A stretch of 64,000 nucleotides of DNA from Marmoricola sp. OAE513 (GCF_040546585.1 NZ_JBEPOC010000001.1:3534001-3598000); one strand, 5' to 3'. Positions 8,493 through 16,644 are shown, counted from the first letter of the stretch. Notes: generated from the sequence alone by a model not told the origin. Program-made: numbers and translations.

Positions 8493-9592
8493 CGCCCACC
8501 CCGCTCTCGACCACGCGCTGACCCGCGGCCGGCTCTCGGCCCGGGCCCGCGTGGCCCGTCTGCGCTCGAAGTCCTGGCAGGTCGGCCAGTGCGCGATCGC
8601 GGCCGGGGTCGCCTGGTTCGTCGCGGCCGACCTGGTCGGTCACACCCAGCCGTTCTTCGCGCCGATCGCCGCGGTCGTCAGCCTCGGTACGTCGTACGGG
8701 CAGCGGTTGCGGCGGGTCGCCGAGGTGACCCTCGGCGTCGCCATCGGGGTGTTCCTCGGCGACGCCCTGACGCACCTGCTCGGTTCGGGCGGCTGGCAGA
8801 TCGCCTTGATCGTGAGCCTGGCGATGGTCTCGGCTCTGCTGCTGGACGCCGGTGCGATCTTCGTGACCCAGGCAGCCGTCCAGGCGATCGTGGTGAGCAC
8901 GCTGGTCCCGGACCCGGGCCAGGCGTTCCTGCGCTGGAGCGACGCCCTGATCGGGAGGGGTGGCCCTGGTGGCCGCGACCGTCGTGCCGCGGGCGCCGCT
9001 GCGGCGGCCACGGGAACAGGCCTCGGTCGTCGTCCGCAAGATCTCCGGGCTGCTGCGCGACTCGGCCGACCGGATCGAGGACGGTGACGTCGATCGGGCG
9101 ATGGACACGCTCGCCGACGCGCGCTCCACCGACGCGCTGATCGCGGAGCTGCGCGCTGCGGCCGACGAGGGCCTCTCGGTGCTCGCCTCCTCACCGTTCC
9201 GCTGGCGTCACCGCGACGGCGTACGCCGGATGGTCGACCTGGTCGAGCCGCTGGACTTCGCGCTGCGCAACACCCGGGTCGTCGCCCGCCGTGTCGCCGT
9301 CGCCTGCTACCGGCACGAGCCCATCCCGCAGGGCTACGCGGTGTTCCTGCGTGACCTGGCCGGTGCGACCGACGCCCTGGCCGGCGAGCTCAGGGCGAAC
9401 CGGATGGCGGTCAGCATGCAGGAGCCGCTGATCGCGCTCGGCCGGCACAGCTCGGAGCTCGAGCGCACCGCGGTGCTGTCGGCCGAGGTGGTGCTGGCCA
9501 GCGTGCGGTCGATGATCGCGGACCTGCTGGCGGTCAGCGGGATGGATCCGCTCGAGGCGACCGACCAGATCCCGCCGATCGCCGGTGGTTGA
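8476..9592 (+). pseudogene. FUSC/aromatic-acid-exporter-like membrane protein, interrupted by a +1 frameshift
   Basis: The N-terminal part (frame of 8476) has four hydrophobic helices and runs correctly to DPGQAFLRWSDALIG. The rest continues in another frame from about 8960, beginning VALVAATVVPRAPLRRPR. The join is a G-run (8957-8960): removing one G restores a single ~371-residue frame reading ALIGRVALVAATVVP, as expected for the last helix of this half-size FUSC/ArAE-type protein followed by a helical cytoplasmic domain. Either the sequence has one extra G or the gene is recently broken. The stop codon TGA (9590-9592) lies inside the downstream GGTGGTTGAG repeat. The family is implicated in export of aromatic acids; no substrate can be read here. 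Confidence 0.8.
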
Positions 9593-9655
9593 GCATGCTT
9601 CCGGTGGTTGAGCCTCCCGGTGGTTGGGCCTCCGGGTGGTTGAGCCTGACGAAAC
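9582..9655. repeat. Four tandem CCGGTGGTTGAGC units plus CGAAACC end: degenerate dispersed repeat
   Basis: CCGGTGGTTGAGC or near copies start at 9582, 9601, 9617 and about 9632, followed by GACGAAACC. The outer motifs GGTGGTTGAG and CGAAACC are the two ends of the longer repeat at 15329-15389, so this looks like a rearranged copy of the same dispersed element. It lies between convergent genes and provides the stop codon of the FUSC-like gene. Confidence 0.6.
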
Positions 9656-10768
9656 CTACAGCTCGCGGACGATCGACTCGACCACGGCGAGCAGGTCCCC
9701 GCCGGTCGCCTCGGCCACCGCGCGCTGCCGCTGGTACGACGCCCCGAGCCGGGTGATCTCGTTGACCAGCACGAGGTCCTCGGCGCACCCGAGGCGCTCG
9801 GCCACCGGCTCGAGCCGGAGCAGGAGGTCGGCGAGGTCATCGCGCAGCAGCCGCTCGTTGGAGGCGGCGTCCAGGATGATCCAGGCATCCAGGCCGTAGC
9901 GTGCCGCGCGCCACTTGTTCTCCTGGACGTGCCACGGGGGCATCGTCGGCAGCTTCTCGCCGGCATCGAGCCGTTCGGACAGGTCGACGACCAGGCAGTG
10001 GGTGAGGGCGACCAGTGCGCGCATCTCCCACAGCGTGGAGACGCCGTCGCAGATCCGGACCTCCACGGTGCCGGTCCGTGGCGCGGGGCGGACGTCCCAG
10101 CGGATCTCGTCGACCTCGTCGATGACGCCCGTGGTGAGCAGGTCCTCGGCGTACGCCTCGAACTCCGGCCAGGTGTCGAACTGGAACGGCAACCCCGCGG
10201 TCGGCAGCTGCTGGAACATCATCGCCCGGTTGCTGGCGTAGCCGGTGTCGTGGCCTGCCCAGACGGGCGAGGAGGCGGAGAGCGCCTGCAGGTGCGGGTA
10301 CCAGTTCAGCAAGGACGACACGATCGGCATGACCTGGTCCGGGCGGACGCCGACGTGGACGTGCACGCCCCAGATGAGCATCTGCTGACCCCACCACTGG
10401 GTGCGCGCCATCAGCTCCTCGTAGCGCTTGCCCGGGGTGATCAGCTGGTCCGACCAGGCGGCGAACGGGTGGGTGCCGGCGCTGAACAGGTCGACGCCCA
10501 GCTCGGTGGCGGCCGGCACGACCTTGGCGAGCAGGTCGACCAGCTCGGCGATCGCCTGGTCGGTGTTCTCGCAGATGCCGGTGACCAGCTCGACGGTGTT
10601 GAGCAGCAGCTCCTTGTGCAGCTGGGGCTGCGGCCCGTGCTTGGCGGTGACGAGGTCGAAGAGCTCGGAGGCGGCATTCACCAGGTCGCGGGTGGTGTGG
10701 TCGACGAGCGCGAACTCCCACTCGACCCCGAGCGTCGGCCGCGGCGAGCCGCTGAAGTCGATGACCAC
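9656..10768 (-). CDS. Carboxylate-amine ligase, glutamate-cysteine ligase family 2 (YbdK-like)
   Basis: 370 residues from GTG 10768, giving the N-terminus VVIDFSGSPRPTLGVEWEFA with the family's G-x-E-x-E metal/ATP motif (GVEWEF). Further GCS2 motifs follow: the VHVHVGV His cluster, NRAMMFQQLPTAG, and the RTGTVEVRICDG segment near the active site. 370 residues matches YbdK-type enzymes, which have weak glutamate-cysteine ligase activity; EgtA-type ligases of ergothioneine synthesis are longer. The N-terminus faces a divergent VOC gene only 24 bp away. True substrate unknown. Confidence 0.88.
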   Translation of the reverse strand: MVIDFSGSPRPTLGVEWEFALVDHTTRDLVNAASELFDLVTAKHGPQPQLHKELLLNTVELVTGICENTDQAIAELVDLLAKVVPAATELGVDLFSAGTHPFAAWSDQLITPGKRYEELMARTQWWGQQMLIWGVHVHVGVRPDQVMPIVSSLLNWYPHLQALSASSPVWAGHDTGYASNRAMMFQQLPTAGLPFQFDTWPEFEAYAEDLLTTGVIDEVDEIRWDVRPAPRTGTVEVRICDGVSTLWEMRALVALTHCLVVDLSERLDAGEKLPTMPPWHVQENKWRAARYGLDAWIILDAASNERLLRDDLADLLLRLEPVAERLGCAEDLVLVNEITRLGASYQRQRAVAEATGGDLLAVVESIVREL

Positions 10769-10792
10769 ACGAGAATGCTCCCACGTGGAACC

Positions 10793-11488
10793 ATGAGATG
10801 CGTGACGACAGACTGGATCACCGCGTTCCTCGACGTCCCCGCGTCGCGCCACGACGTGGCCGCCTCGTTCTGGTGCGGCGTGACCGGCGCGACGATGTCG
10901 CGCGCCAGGGGAGCCGACGAGGAGTTCTCCACCTTCCTGCCGCCGGACGGAGCGGCGTACCTGCGGTTGCAGCGCATCGCCTCCGGGCCCGCGGGCGTGC
11001 ACGTGGACCTGCACGCGGCCGACGGCACGTGGGTCCCGGGCCGGTCGCCCGCGGGTCTGCCGTTCTGCCTCAACGAGGGCGAGACGGAGACCCGTCCGCT
11101 CCCGCGGATCTGGGCCTCGGGGCACACCAGCCTGGTCGACCAGGTGACGATCGACATCCCGGCGCCGGCGTACGACGAGGAGTGCGCGTTCTGGGCCGAG
11201 CAGACCGGCTGGGAGCTGCGCGACGGGTCACGTCCGGAGTTCCGCTACCTGGTGCGACCCGACGCGATGCCGTTGCGGATCCTGCTCCAGCGGCTCGACG
11301 AGAGCGAGGGACCCGCGCGGGCCCACCTCGACATCGCCACCAGCGACCGGGCCGCGGAGACCGAGCGGCACCGCACCCTCGGCGCGCGGGTGGAGACCAC
11401 CCGCCACCACTGGACGGTGCTGCGCGACCCCGCCGGCGCGCTCTACTGCATCACCGACCGCGACCCGTACACGGGCCAGCTGGGATAG
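10793..11488 (+). CDS. VOC-superfamily (glyoxalase/bleomycin-resistance fold) protein
   Basis: 231 residues with two VOC modules: residues 1-110 (ITAFLDVPASRHDVAASFW ... VHVDLHA) and 115-231 (DQVTIDIPAPAYDEECAFW ... LRDPAGALYCITDRDP). The phrases VHVDLHA and AHLDIATSD occupy the usual metal/substrate strand positions, and WTVLRDPAG is a common VOC ending. The function could be antibiotic binding, isomerisation or dioxygenation; nothing singles one out. GTG 10802 is an alternative start three codons in. Convergent with the DUF402 gene; both stop codons lie in one hairpin. Confidence 0.78.
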   Translation: MRCVTTDWITAFLDVPASRHDVAASFWCGVTGATMSRARGADEEFSTFLPPDGAAYLRLQRIASGPAGVHVDLHAADGTWVPGRSPAGLPFCLNEGETETRPLPRIWASGHTSLVDQVTIDIPAPAYDEECAFWAEQTGWELRDGSRPEFRYLVRPDAMPLRILLQRLDESEGPARAHLDIATSDRAAETERHRTLGARVETTRHHWTVLRDPAGALYCITDRDPYTGQLG

Positions 11489-11544
11489 TCCCCACCTGAG
11501 GACACCATTCCGAGAGCGCGCGTGGTGCTCCCCGGTGGGGACTA
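11486..11544. terminator. Bidirectional hairpin whose arms contain both convergent stop codons
   Basis: TAGTCCCCACC (11486-11496) and GGTGGGGACTA (11534-11544) are perfect 11-bp inverted arms. The left arm begins with the TAG stop of the VOC gene and the right arm ends with the complementary TAG stop of the DUF402 gene. The loop is 37 nt. Its position between convergent genes fits a two-way terminator, although no T-run follows. Confidence 0.6.
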
Positions 11545-12075
11545 CCCGAGCTTCGAGCGCAGCCGGGCGAGCCAGCCCAGTGCGACCCCGTCGAACGCTC
11601 CGCTGCGCGCGGTGAGCTCCGCGAAGACCTCGGCGCAGCTGGCCTCGGCGCCTGCGACGACGTCGGCGGGGTAGCCGTAGCGCACCTGGTGCTCGGCGAA
11701 CTCGTCCTCGTCGTCGACCCAGACCTCACCGTCGACACCGCGGATGACGTCGAGGTCCAGGTCGACGCAGGTCACGGTGGTCTCGTCGTCGGCCCAGACG
11801 CAGGGGGTGGTCATGTCGACGTACACGTCCATCGGGCGCTCGGCGTCGTCGCCGTAGATCGTCGCGACCCACCAGGCGTCGTGGGGGAGCAGCACGACGT
11901 GGTCCGCGGTGGCGGTGAAGCCCTTGTCGGGCTTGGAGAGCCAGGTGCCCTTCGGCACGCCGACCCAGTGCCCGTGCGCGTCCACCCCCAGCCGGATCGC
12001 GTCGAACTCCCAGTGCGGGCTGTCGGGCCACTTCCGGGTCAGGACGCGCACGGTGCGCAGCTCAGAGGCACTCAC
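11542..12075 (-). CDS. DUF402 domain-containing protein
   Basis: 177 residues. The DUF402 core is visible as a basic/aromatic N-terminal half, then YVDMTTPCVW and VTCVDLDLDVIRGVDGEVWVDDEDEF. The D-L-D-L-D and acidic D-x-D-E-F residues are the conserved, probably metal-binding positions of this beta-barrel family. Characterised members are nucleoside di/triphosphate phosphatases or RNA-associated proteins; which applies here is unknown. The GTG start is supported by a TAGGCT box 6 nt upstream (leaderless). Confidence 0.82.
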   Translation of the reverse strand: MSASELRTVRVLTRKWPDSPHWEFDAIRLGVDAHGHWVGVPKGTWLSKPDKGFTATADHVVLLPHDAWWVATIYGDDAERPMDVYVDMTTPCVWADDETTVTCVDLDLDVIRGVDGEVWVDDEDEFAEHQVRYGYPADVVAGAEASCAEVFAELTARSGAFDGVALGWLARLRSKLG

Positions 12076-12081
12076 GGTCGG

Positions 12082-12087
12082 AGCCTA
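12082..12087 (-). promoter_or_regulatory. -10 box, leaderless start of DUF402 gene
   Basis: TAGGCT on the minus strand ends 6 nt before GTG 12075. It lies immediately beside repeat array A, which therefore covers the region where the -35 and upstream contacts would be. Confidence 0.5.
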
Positions 12088-12091
12088 GTGC

Positions 12092-12262
12092 GCCGACCCG
12101 GCACCGATGTGCCTCCGAACCGTGCCGACCCGGCAGCGATGTGCCTTCCAACCGCGCCGACCTGGCACCAATGTGCCTTCCAACCGCGCCGACCTGGCAC
12201 CAATGTGTGCACATCGCTGCCAGGTCGGCGTTCAGGGCTGGCACATCCCTGCCAGGTCAGCG
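12092..12262. repeat. Repeat array A: 32-bp-period units, 4 direct then 2 inverted
   Basis: Direct units begin at 12092, 12124, 12156 and 12188, exactly 32 bp apart, with core GCCGACCYGGCA followed by SC(G/A)ATGTGCC and a TTCCAACCGC-type linker. Inverted units start at 12209 and 12241, again 32 bp apart. Direct unit 4 and the first inverted unit form a ~21-bp hairpin with few mismatches (12187-12230). The last inverted copy overlaps the TGA stop of the SDR gene (12257-12259). The array separates two same-strand genes. It shares period, dyad layout and core pattern (GCCGA-N9-GATGT) with arrays at 23288 and 35459. Function unknown. Confidence 0.9.
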
Positions 12263-13090
12263 CTTCTTCTTGGGGACGACGCGCGGGCTGCCCCAGGCCA
12301 CGAAGTCCTGGTAGCGCGAGCCGGCGAGCTTCGCGGCGTGGTGGATGATGTGCGCGTCGATGCCGACGAGCACGCGCGCCTGCTTCTTCTTGGTGCCGTC
12401 GAGAATGATCCTCGCGGCCTTCTCTGCGGTCATCCGGGCGAGCTTCTTGTCGAAGAGCTCGTCGAGCTTCGCGCCGTCCTGGCTGGCGGTCTTGCGGCCG
12501 TTGCGGGAGATGCCGGTCTTGATGCCGCCCGGGTGCACGCAGGTCACCGAGACGTTGTGCTTGTTGATCAGCATCTCCTCGCGGAGCGCCTCGGTGAAGC
12601 CGCGCACGGCGTACTTGGTGGCGTTGTAGGCGGTCTGGCCGGGCATGGAGATCAGACCGAAGAGGCTGGAGATGTTCACCAGCGCGCCGTCGCCCGAGGC
12701 GATCAGGTGCGGCAGGAACTCCTTGGTGCCGTTGACGACGCCGTTGAAGTTGACCCCGACGATCCAGTCGAAGTCCTCGTACGACATCTCCTCGAAGTCG
12801 CCCGTGACGGTGACGCCGGCGTTGTTGACCACGACGTTCACGCGCCCGAACTGCTCGGCGACCGCCGTGGCCCAGGTGCCCATCGCGGCGCGGTCGGAGA
12901 CGTCGATGACGTCGCTGCGGACCTCGGCGCCGATCTCCTTGACCAGGTCGACGGTCTCGGCGAGCGACTCGGCGTTCCAGTCGGAGATGGCGAGCAGTGC
13001 CCCCTCGCGGGCGGCGTACAGAGCCATCTCGCGACCCATGCCTCCGCCGGCACCGGTGATGACGACGACCTTGTCCTCGAAAGACTTCAT
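12257..13090 (-). CDS. Short-chain dehydrogenase/reductase (SDR family)
   Basis: 277 residues. TGAGGGMG (12-19) is the NAD(P)-binding turn, NNAG is at 89-92, catalytic Ser141 lies in NISSLFG, and Tyr155-x3-Lys159 in AYNATK. A basic KKKR tail ends the protein. The ATG overlaps the TGA of the upstream monooxygenase by four bases (ATGA), so the two are translationally coupled. Pairing of a flavin monooxygenase with an SDR suggests sequential oxidation of a ketone/alcohol substrate, which is inference. The downstream stop codon lies inside repeat array A. Confidence 0.92.
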   Translation of the reverse strand: MKSFEDKVVVITGAGGGMGREMALYAAREGALLAISDWNAESLAETVDLVKEIGAEVRSDVIDVSDRAAMGTWATAVAEQFGRVNVVVNNAGVTVTGDFEEMSYEDFDWIVGVNFNGVVNGTKEFLPHLIASGDGALVNISSLFGLISMPGQTAYNATKYAVRGFTEALREEMLINKHNVSVTCVHPGGIKTGISRNGRKTASQDGAKLDELFDKKLARMTAEKAARIILDGTKKKQARVLVGIDAHIIHHAAKLAGSRYQDFVAWGSPRVVPKKKR

Positions 13091-14613
13091 AATGCGACCT
13101 TCTCCTCGGTGCTGTGGGTGGGGGCGGTGGACCGGGCGGTCACCACGTACTTGTCGATGTCGAACTCGCGGAGCAGCTGCCGGAACGCGAACGTGGTCCG
13201 CGGCCAGAGCGTGGTGTTGCGGCCGTGCTCGTCGAGGTACCAGCTCGCGCAGCCGCCGGTGCTCCACACCGTGGTCTGCATCCGGCGGTGCAGGTCCTCG
13301 GACCACTCCGTCTGTGCCTCGACGGTGGGCTCGAGCGAGGAGATCTGGCCGGCGCCCATCTGCTGGAGGGCCGAGACGATGTAGTTCACCTGGCTCTCGA
13401 TCATGAACACCATGCTCGAGTGGCCGAGGCCCACGTTCGCGCCGACGATCTGGAACAGGTTCGGGAAGCCCGAGGTGGTGGTGCCCTTGTACTGCGCCAT
13501 CCCGCCGACGGACCACACGTCGGCCAGGGTGCGGCCGTCGCGGCCCTTGATGTGGTGCGCGATCGGCTGGTCGGTCGTGTGGAACCCGGTGGCCACGATG
13601 AGGACGTCGACGTCACGGGACACGCCGTCGCGCGTGACCACACCGGTCGGGGTGATCTCGGCGATGCCGTCGGTGATCACCTCGACGTTGTCCTGGGCAA
13701 GTGCCGGGTAGTACGTGTTCGAGATCAGGATCCGCTTGCAGCCGATCGCGAAGTCGGGGGTGACCTTCGCCTGCAGGTCGGGGTCGCTGATGCCCTTCTT
13801 GATGTTGCCGAGCGCCATCGTCTTCGCGAGGGTGAGGATCTTCGGTGCGCGGACGAAGCCCGGCACGTAGGTCTCGCGACCCCAGTAGATCGCGGTCCGG
13901 TAGAGCTTCTGCAGGCCCGGGACCAGCTTGAAGCCGAGGCGCTCGATGCCGGTGTACGCGCGGTCGTGGCGCGGCATCACCCAGGGAGCCGTGCGCTGGT
14001 AGACGTCGAGGTGGCCGACGGTCTTGGCGATCTCCGGGATCACCTGGATCGCGGAGGCGCCGGTGCCGATGATCGCCACGCGCTTCCCGGTCAGGTCGGT
14101 GTCGTGGTCCCAGCGGGCGGTGTGGAAGATCTGGCCACCGAAGTCGTCGATGCCCTTGATGTCGGGGTTCTTCGGCTCCGAGAGGCCGCCCGCACCGCTG
14201 ATCAGCACGTCGGTGATGACGGTGCCGGCGCTGGTGACCACGGTCCAGGCCTGGTCGGTCTCGTCCCAGGCGGCGTCCTGCACCGTCACGCCGAAGCGGA
14301 AGCGGTCCAGCACGCCGGACTTCTGGGCGACGTCCTGCAGGTAGGCGTGAATCTCGGGCTGAGGGGAGAACGAGCGCGACCAGTTCGGGTTCGGGGCGAA
14401 GGAGAACGAGTACAGCTGGCTCGGTACGTCGCAGGCGGCACCGGGGTAGGTGTTGTCGCGCCAGGTGCCGCCGACGCTCTCTCCCTTGTCGATGACCAGG
14501 AAGTCGGCGTGGCCGGCCTCCTCGAGCTTGATGGCCGCTCCGAGTCCGGCGAAGCCGGCGCCGATCACCAGGACGCGGACGCGCTCGGGGAGAGTGGAGG
14601 TCTGGGTTGTCAT
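13087..14613 (-). CDS. FAD-dependent monooxygenase, Baeyer-Villiger type
   Basis: 508 residues with two dinucleotide-binding motifs, GAGFAG (18-23, FAD) and GTGASA (183-188, NADPH). Between them is the Baeyer-Villiger fingerprint F-x-G-x3-H-T-x2-W-(P/D), read as FGGQIFHTARWDHD from about residue 158. VGGTWRDNTYPGAACDV is the usual FAD-domain signature of the group. Such enzymes insert oxygen next to a carbonyl, or hydroxylate, in ketone, steroid or terpenoid catabolism. The promoter overlaps an operator for the divergent TetR regulator, so it is probably inducible by its substrate. The transcript appears leaderless (TAGGAT 7 nt before the ATG). Confidence 0.92.
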   Translation of the reverse strand: MTTQTSTLPERVRVLVIGAGFAGLGAAIKLEEAGHADFLVIDKGESVGGTWRDNTYPGAACDVPSQLYSFSFAPNPNWSRSFSPQPEIHAYLQDVAQKSGVLDRFRFGVTVQDAAWDETDQAWTVVTSAGTVITDVLISGAGGLSEPKNPDIKGIDDFGGQIFHTARWDHDTDLTGKRVAIIGTGASAIQVIPEIAKTVGHLDVYQRTAPWVMPRHDRAYTGIERLGFKLVPGLQKLYRTAIYWGRETYVPGFVRAPKILTLAKTMALGNIKKGISDPDLQAKVTPDFAIGCKRILISNTYYPALAQDNVEVITDGIAEITPTGVVTRDGVSRDVDVLIVATGFHTTDQPIAHHIKGRDGRTLADVWSVGGMAQYKGTTTSGFPNLFQIVGANVGLGHSSMVFMIESQVNYIVSALQQMGAGQISSLEPTVEAQTEWSEDLHRRMQTTVWSTGGCASWYLDEHGRNTTLWPRTTFAFRQLLREFDIDKYVVTARSTAPTHSTEEKVAL

Positions 14614-14620
14614 GCTGAAG

Positions 14621-14648
14621 ATCCTAAACCCTGTTGAACGAACGTCAA
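14621..14648 (-). promoter_or_regulatory. Promoter of the monooxygenase-SDR operon
   Basis: On the minus strand TTGACG (14648-14643), 16 nt, then TAGGAT (14626-14621), 7 nt before ATG 14613: a near-consensus sigma-70-type promoter for a leaderless mRNA. The -35 lies inside the palindromic operator. Confidence 0.7.
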
Positions 14649-14670
14649 TAGCGTTATTGACTGATGTTCA
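14635..14670. promoter_or_regulatory. Extended palindromic operator between TetR regulator and monooxygenase operon
   Basis: Inner arms GTCAATA (14644-14650) and TATTGAC (14655-14661) and outer arms TGAAC (14635-14639) and GTTCA (14666-14670) are perfectly symmetric about the same centre (14652.5). It covers the -35 of the minus-strand promoter and lies just upstream of the TetR gene's -10. Expected to be bound by the adjacent TetR protein. Confidence 0.75.
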
Positions 14671-14671
14671 G

Positions 14672-14677
14672 TAATGT
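14672..14677 (+). promoter_or_regulatory. -10 box, leaderless start of TetR gene
   Basis: TAATGT ends 7 nt before ATG 14685 and begins immediately beside the operator palindrome, consistent with negative autoregulation. Confidence 0.45.
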
Positions 14678-14684
14678 AGCCCAC

Positions 14685-15299
14685 ATGACGGCCAGCAGCG
14701 GATCGAGGAGCGGGCGACTTCGGATGTCCCCGGAGAGCCGACGCGAGCAGCTGCTCGAGCTCGGCACCCGCTTGCTCTCCACCCGCACCCTGGAGGAGAT
14801 CTCCATCGAGGTGCTCGCCGAGGAGGCGGGGATCTCGCGCGGCTTGCTCTACCACTACTTCGGCAACAAGCAGGAGTTCCACGTCGCCGTCGTCCGGCGG
14901 GCCGTGGAGGACCTGGTCGCGATCACCGCGCCCCGCGACATCGACGACCCGCTGGAGCAGCTCGCGGTCTCGATCGGCGCGTACGTCGACTACGTCGCGG
15001 AGAACTTCACCGGCTACGTCTCGCTGGTCCGCGCTGCTTCCGGTGGCAACGAGGAGCTCCGTGCGCTCTACGAGGAGGGCCGTCGCGCCCTGACCGACCG
15101 GATCTTCGAGGTCACCGGTCCCGAGGGGCTGGCGGCGCTCGGGCTGTCGGACTCGCCGACGATGAGGATGCTCGTGAACGGGTGGGCGGCCATGCTCGAG
15201 GTCGTCATCATCGACTGGGTCACCGACCCGCGCGGCATCAGCCGCGAGGAGCTGCTGGAGCGTCTGGCGAAGGCGCTGCCGGCGATCGTGCTGGCCTGA
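14685..15299 (+). CDS. TetR/AcrR-family transcriptional regulator
   Basis: 204 residues from ATG 14685. The HTH is in residues ~35-55 (VLAEEAGISRGLLYHYFGNK), a standard TetR DNA-binding helix pair. The C-terminal two thirds is the helical ligand-binding/dimer domain. The frame extends to an earlier ATG at 14664, but that lies inside the operator and is unlikely. Divergent from the monooxygenase-SDR operon with a 36-bp palindrome between them: a classic local repressor arrangement. The ligand is unknown, probably the monooxygenase substrate or a CoA ester. Confidence 0.9.
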   Translation: MTASSGSRSGRLRMSPESRREQLLELGTRLLSTRTLEEISIEVLAEEAGISRGLLYHYFGNKQEFHVAVVRRAVEDLVAITAPRDIDDPLEQLAVSIGAYVDYVAENFTGYVSLVRAASGGNEELRALYEEGRRALTDRIFEVTGPEGLAALGLSDSPTMRMLVNGWAAMLEVVIIDWVTDPRGISREELLERLAKALPAIVLA

Positions 15300-15328
15300 T
15301 GGAGGACGCGTCTGCGGACTCCATCGAT

Positions 15329-15389
15329 GGTGGTTGAGCAGCGAGCGCCGAGGCGAGGAACGAGCTCGGCGACCGAGCGTGTCGAAACC
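15329..15389. repeat. Dispersed GGTGGTTGAG...CGAAACC intergenic repeat
   Basis: 61 bp from GGTGGTTGAG to CGAAACC with a GC-rich interior (GAGCGCCGAGGCG, CGAGCTCGGCGACCGAGCG). The same two end motifs recur, rearranged, at 9582-9655, and a relic of the right end (GGTTTCGCCACGCT) lies at 41907-41920. It lies in a 114-bp gap between convergent genes. Elements with these ends look like short palindromic intergenic repeats; no transposase is present. Confidence 0.65.
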
Positions 15390-15413
15390 TGGCGAGGTGC
15401 GTGCTGAGCTGAC

Positions 15414-16583
15414 CTACTCGTCGTTGCCGTAGATGTCGCGCGTGTAGACCTTGTCGCCGGAGTCCGCGAGGTCCTCGGTACGACGGTTGGCGATGATCAC
15501 GTCGGAGCGCTTCTTGAACTCGTCGAGGTCGGTGATGACCTCGGAGTTGAAGAACGTCTCGTCCTCGAGAGCCGGTTCGTAGATGACGACCTCGATGCCC
15601 TTGGCCTTGATCCGCTTCATCACGCCCTGGACGGCGGACTCGCGGAAGTTGTCCGACCCGGCCTTCATCGTCAGGCGGTAGATGCCGACCGTCTGCGGGT
15701 TGCGCCGCAGGACGTCGTCGGCGATGAAGTCCTTGCGGGTCGTGTTGGCGTCGACGATCGCGCTGATCAGGTTCTGCGGGACCTCGCGGTAGTTGGCCTG
15801 CAGCTGGCGGGTGTCCTTGGGGAGGCAGTAGCCGCCGTACCCGAAGGAGGGGTTGTTGTAGCCCTTGCCGACACGCGGGTCGAGGCCGACACCCTCGATG
15901 ATCTGGCGGGTGTCGAGCTGGTGGCTGACCGCGTAGGTGTCCAGCTCGTTGAAGTAGGCGACCCGCAGGGCCAGGTAGGTGTTGGCGAACAGCTTGATCG
16001 CCTCGGCCTCGGTCGATCCGGTGAACAGCACCGGTACGTCCTTGCGGATCGCGCCCTCGACGAGCAGTTCGGCGAACCGGTGCGCGGGTTCGAGCTCGGA
16101 GCCCACGATGATCCGGGACGGGTGCAGGTTGTCGTAGAGCGCGTAGCCCTCACGGAGGAACTCGGGGGAGAAGATGATGGACGCCCCGGGGTGCCGCTCG
16201 CGCAGTCCGCCGGTGAAGCCGACCGGCACGGTGGACTTGATCACGACAGTCGCGTCGGGCTGGATCCGCAGGACGTCGGCCACGACGGACTCCACCGAGC
16301 TGGTGTCGAAGTAGTTGGTGCGCTCGTCGTAGTTCGTCGGCGTCGCGACCACCACGAACGTCGCGCCGGAGAAGGCCGCCTGCTGGTCGAGGGTCGCAGT
16401 CAGGTTCAGCGGCTTGGTGGCGAGGTACTCCTCGATCTCCGCGTCCACGATCGGGGACCGCTTCGCGTTGATGGTCGCGACCTTCTCGGCATCCAGGTCG
16501 AGCGCCCAGACCTCGTGGTGCTGCGCGAGGATCACCGCGTTGGACAGGCCCACGTAGCCGGTGCCGGCGATCGCGATCTTCAT
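15414..16583 (-). CDS. ugd: UDP-glucose 6-dehydrogenase
   Basis: 389 residues. N-terminal Rossmann motif GTGYVG (7-12), KSTVPVG near 116, FSPEFLREG (138-146), and the catalytic Cys253 in [11 protein letters not shown]. It oxidises UDP-glucose to UDP-glucuronate in two NAD-dependent steps, supplying acidic sugars for capsule or cell-wall polysaccharide. 389 residues matches the short (Streptococcus/E. coli-type) enzymes. Stands alone, with no glycosyltransferase neighbours. TAGGAT lies 7 nt before the ATG (leaderless). Confidence 0.95.
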   Translation of the reverse strand: MKIAIAGTGYVGLSNAVILAQHHEVWALDLDAEKVATINAKRSPIVDAEIEEYLATKPLNLTATLDQQAAFSGATFVVVATPTNYDERTNYFDTSSVESVVADVLRIQPDATVVIKSTVPVGFTGGLRERHPGASIIFSPEFLREGYALYDNLHPSRIIVGSELEPAHRFAELLVEGAIRKDVPVLFTGSTEAEAIKLFANTYLALRVAYFNELDTYAVSHQLDTRQIIEGVGLDPRVGKGYNNPSFGYGGYCLPKDTRQLQANYREVPQNLISAIVDANTTRKDFIADDVLRRNPQTVGIYRLTMKAGSDNFRESAVQGVMKRIKAKGIEVVIYEPALEDETFFNSEVITDLDEFKKRSDVIIANRRTEDLADSGDKVYTRDIYGNDE

Positions 16584-16590
16584 ACGTCGG

Positions 16591-16596
16591 ATCCTA
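16591..16596 (-). promoter_or_regulatory. -10 box, leaderless start of ugd
   Basis: TAGGAT on the minus strand ends 7 nt before ATG 16583, with no Shine-Dalgarno between. Confidence 0.5.
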
Positions 16597-16644
16597 CTGG
16601 CGCGGGGAGCCGGGAATCAGCGACTTGGCGACGCCCCGGGGGGC

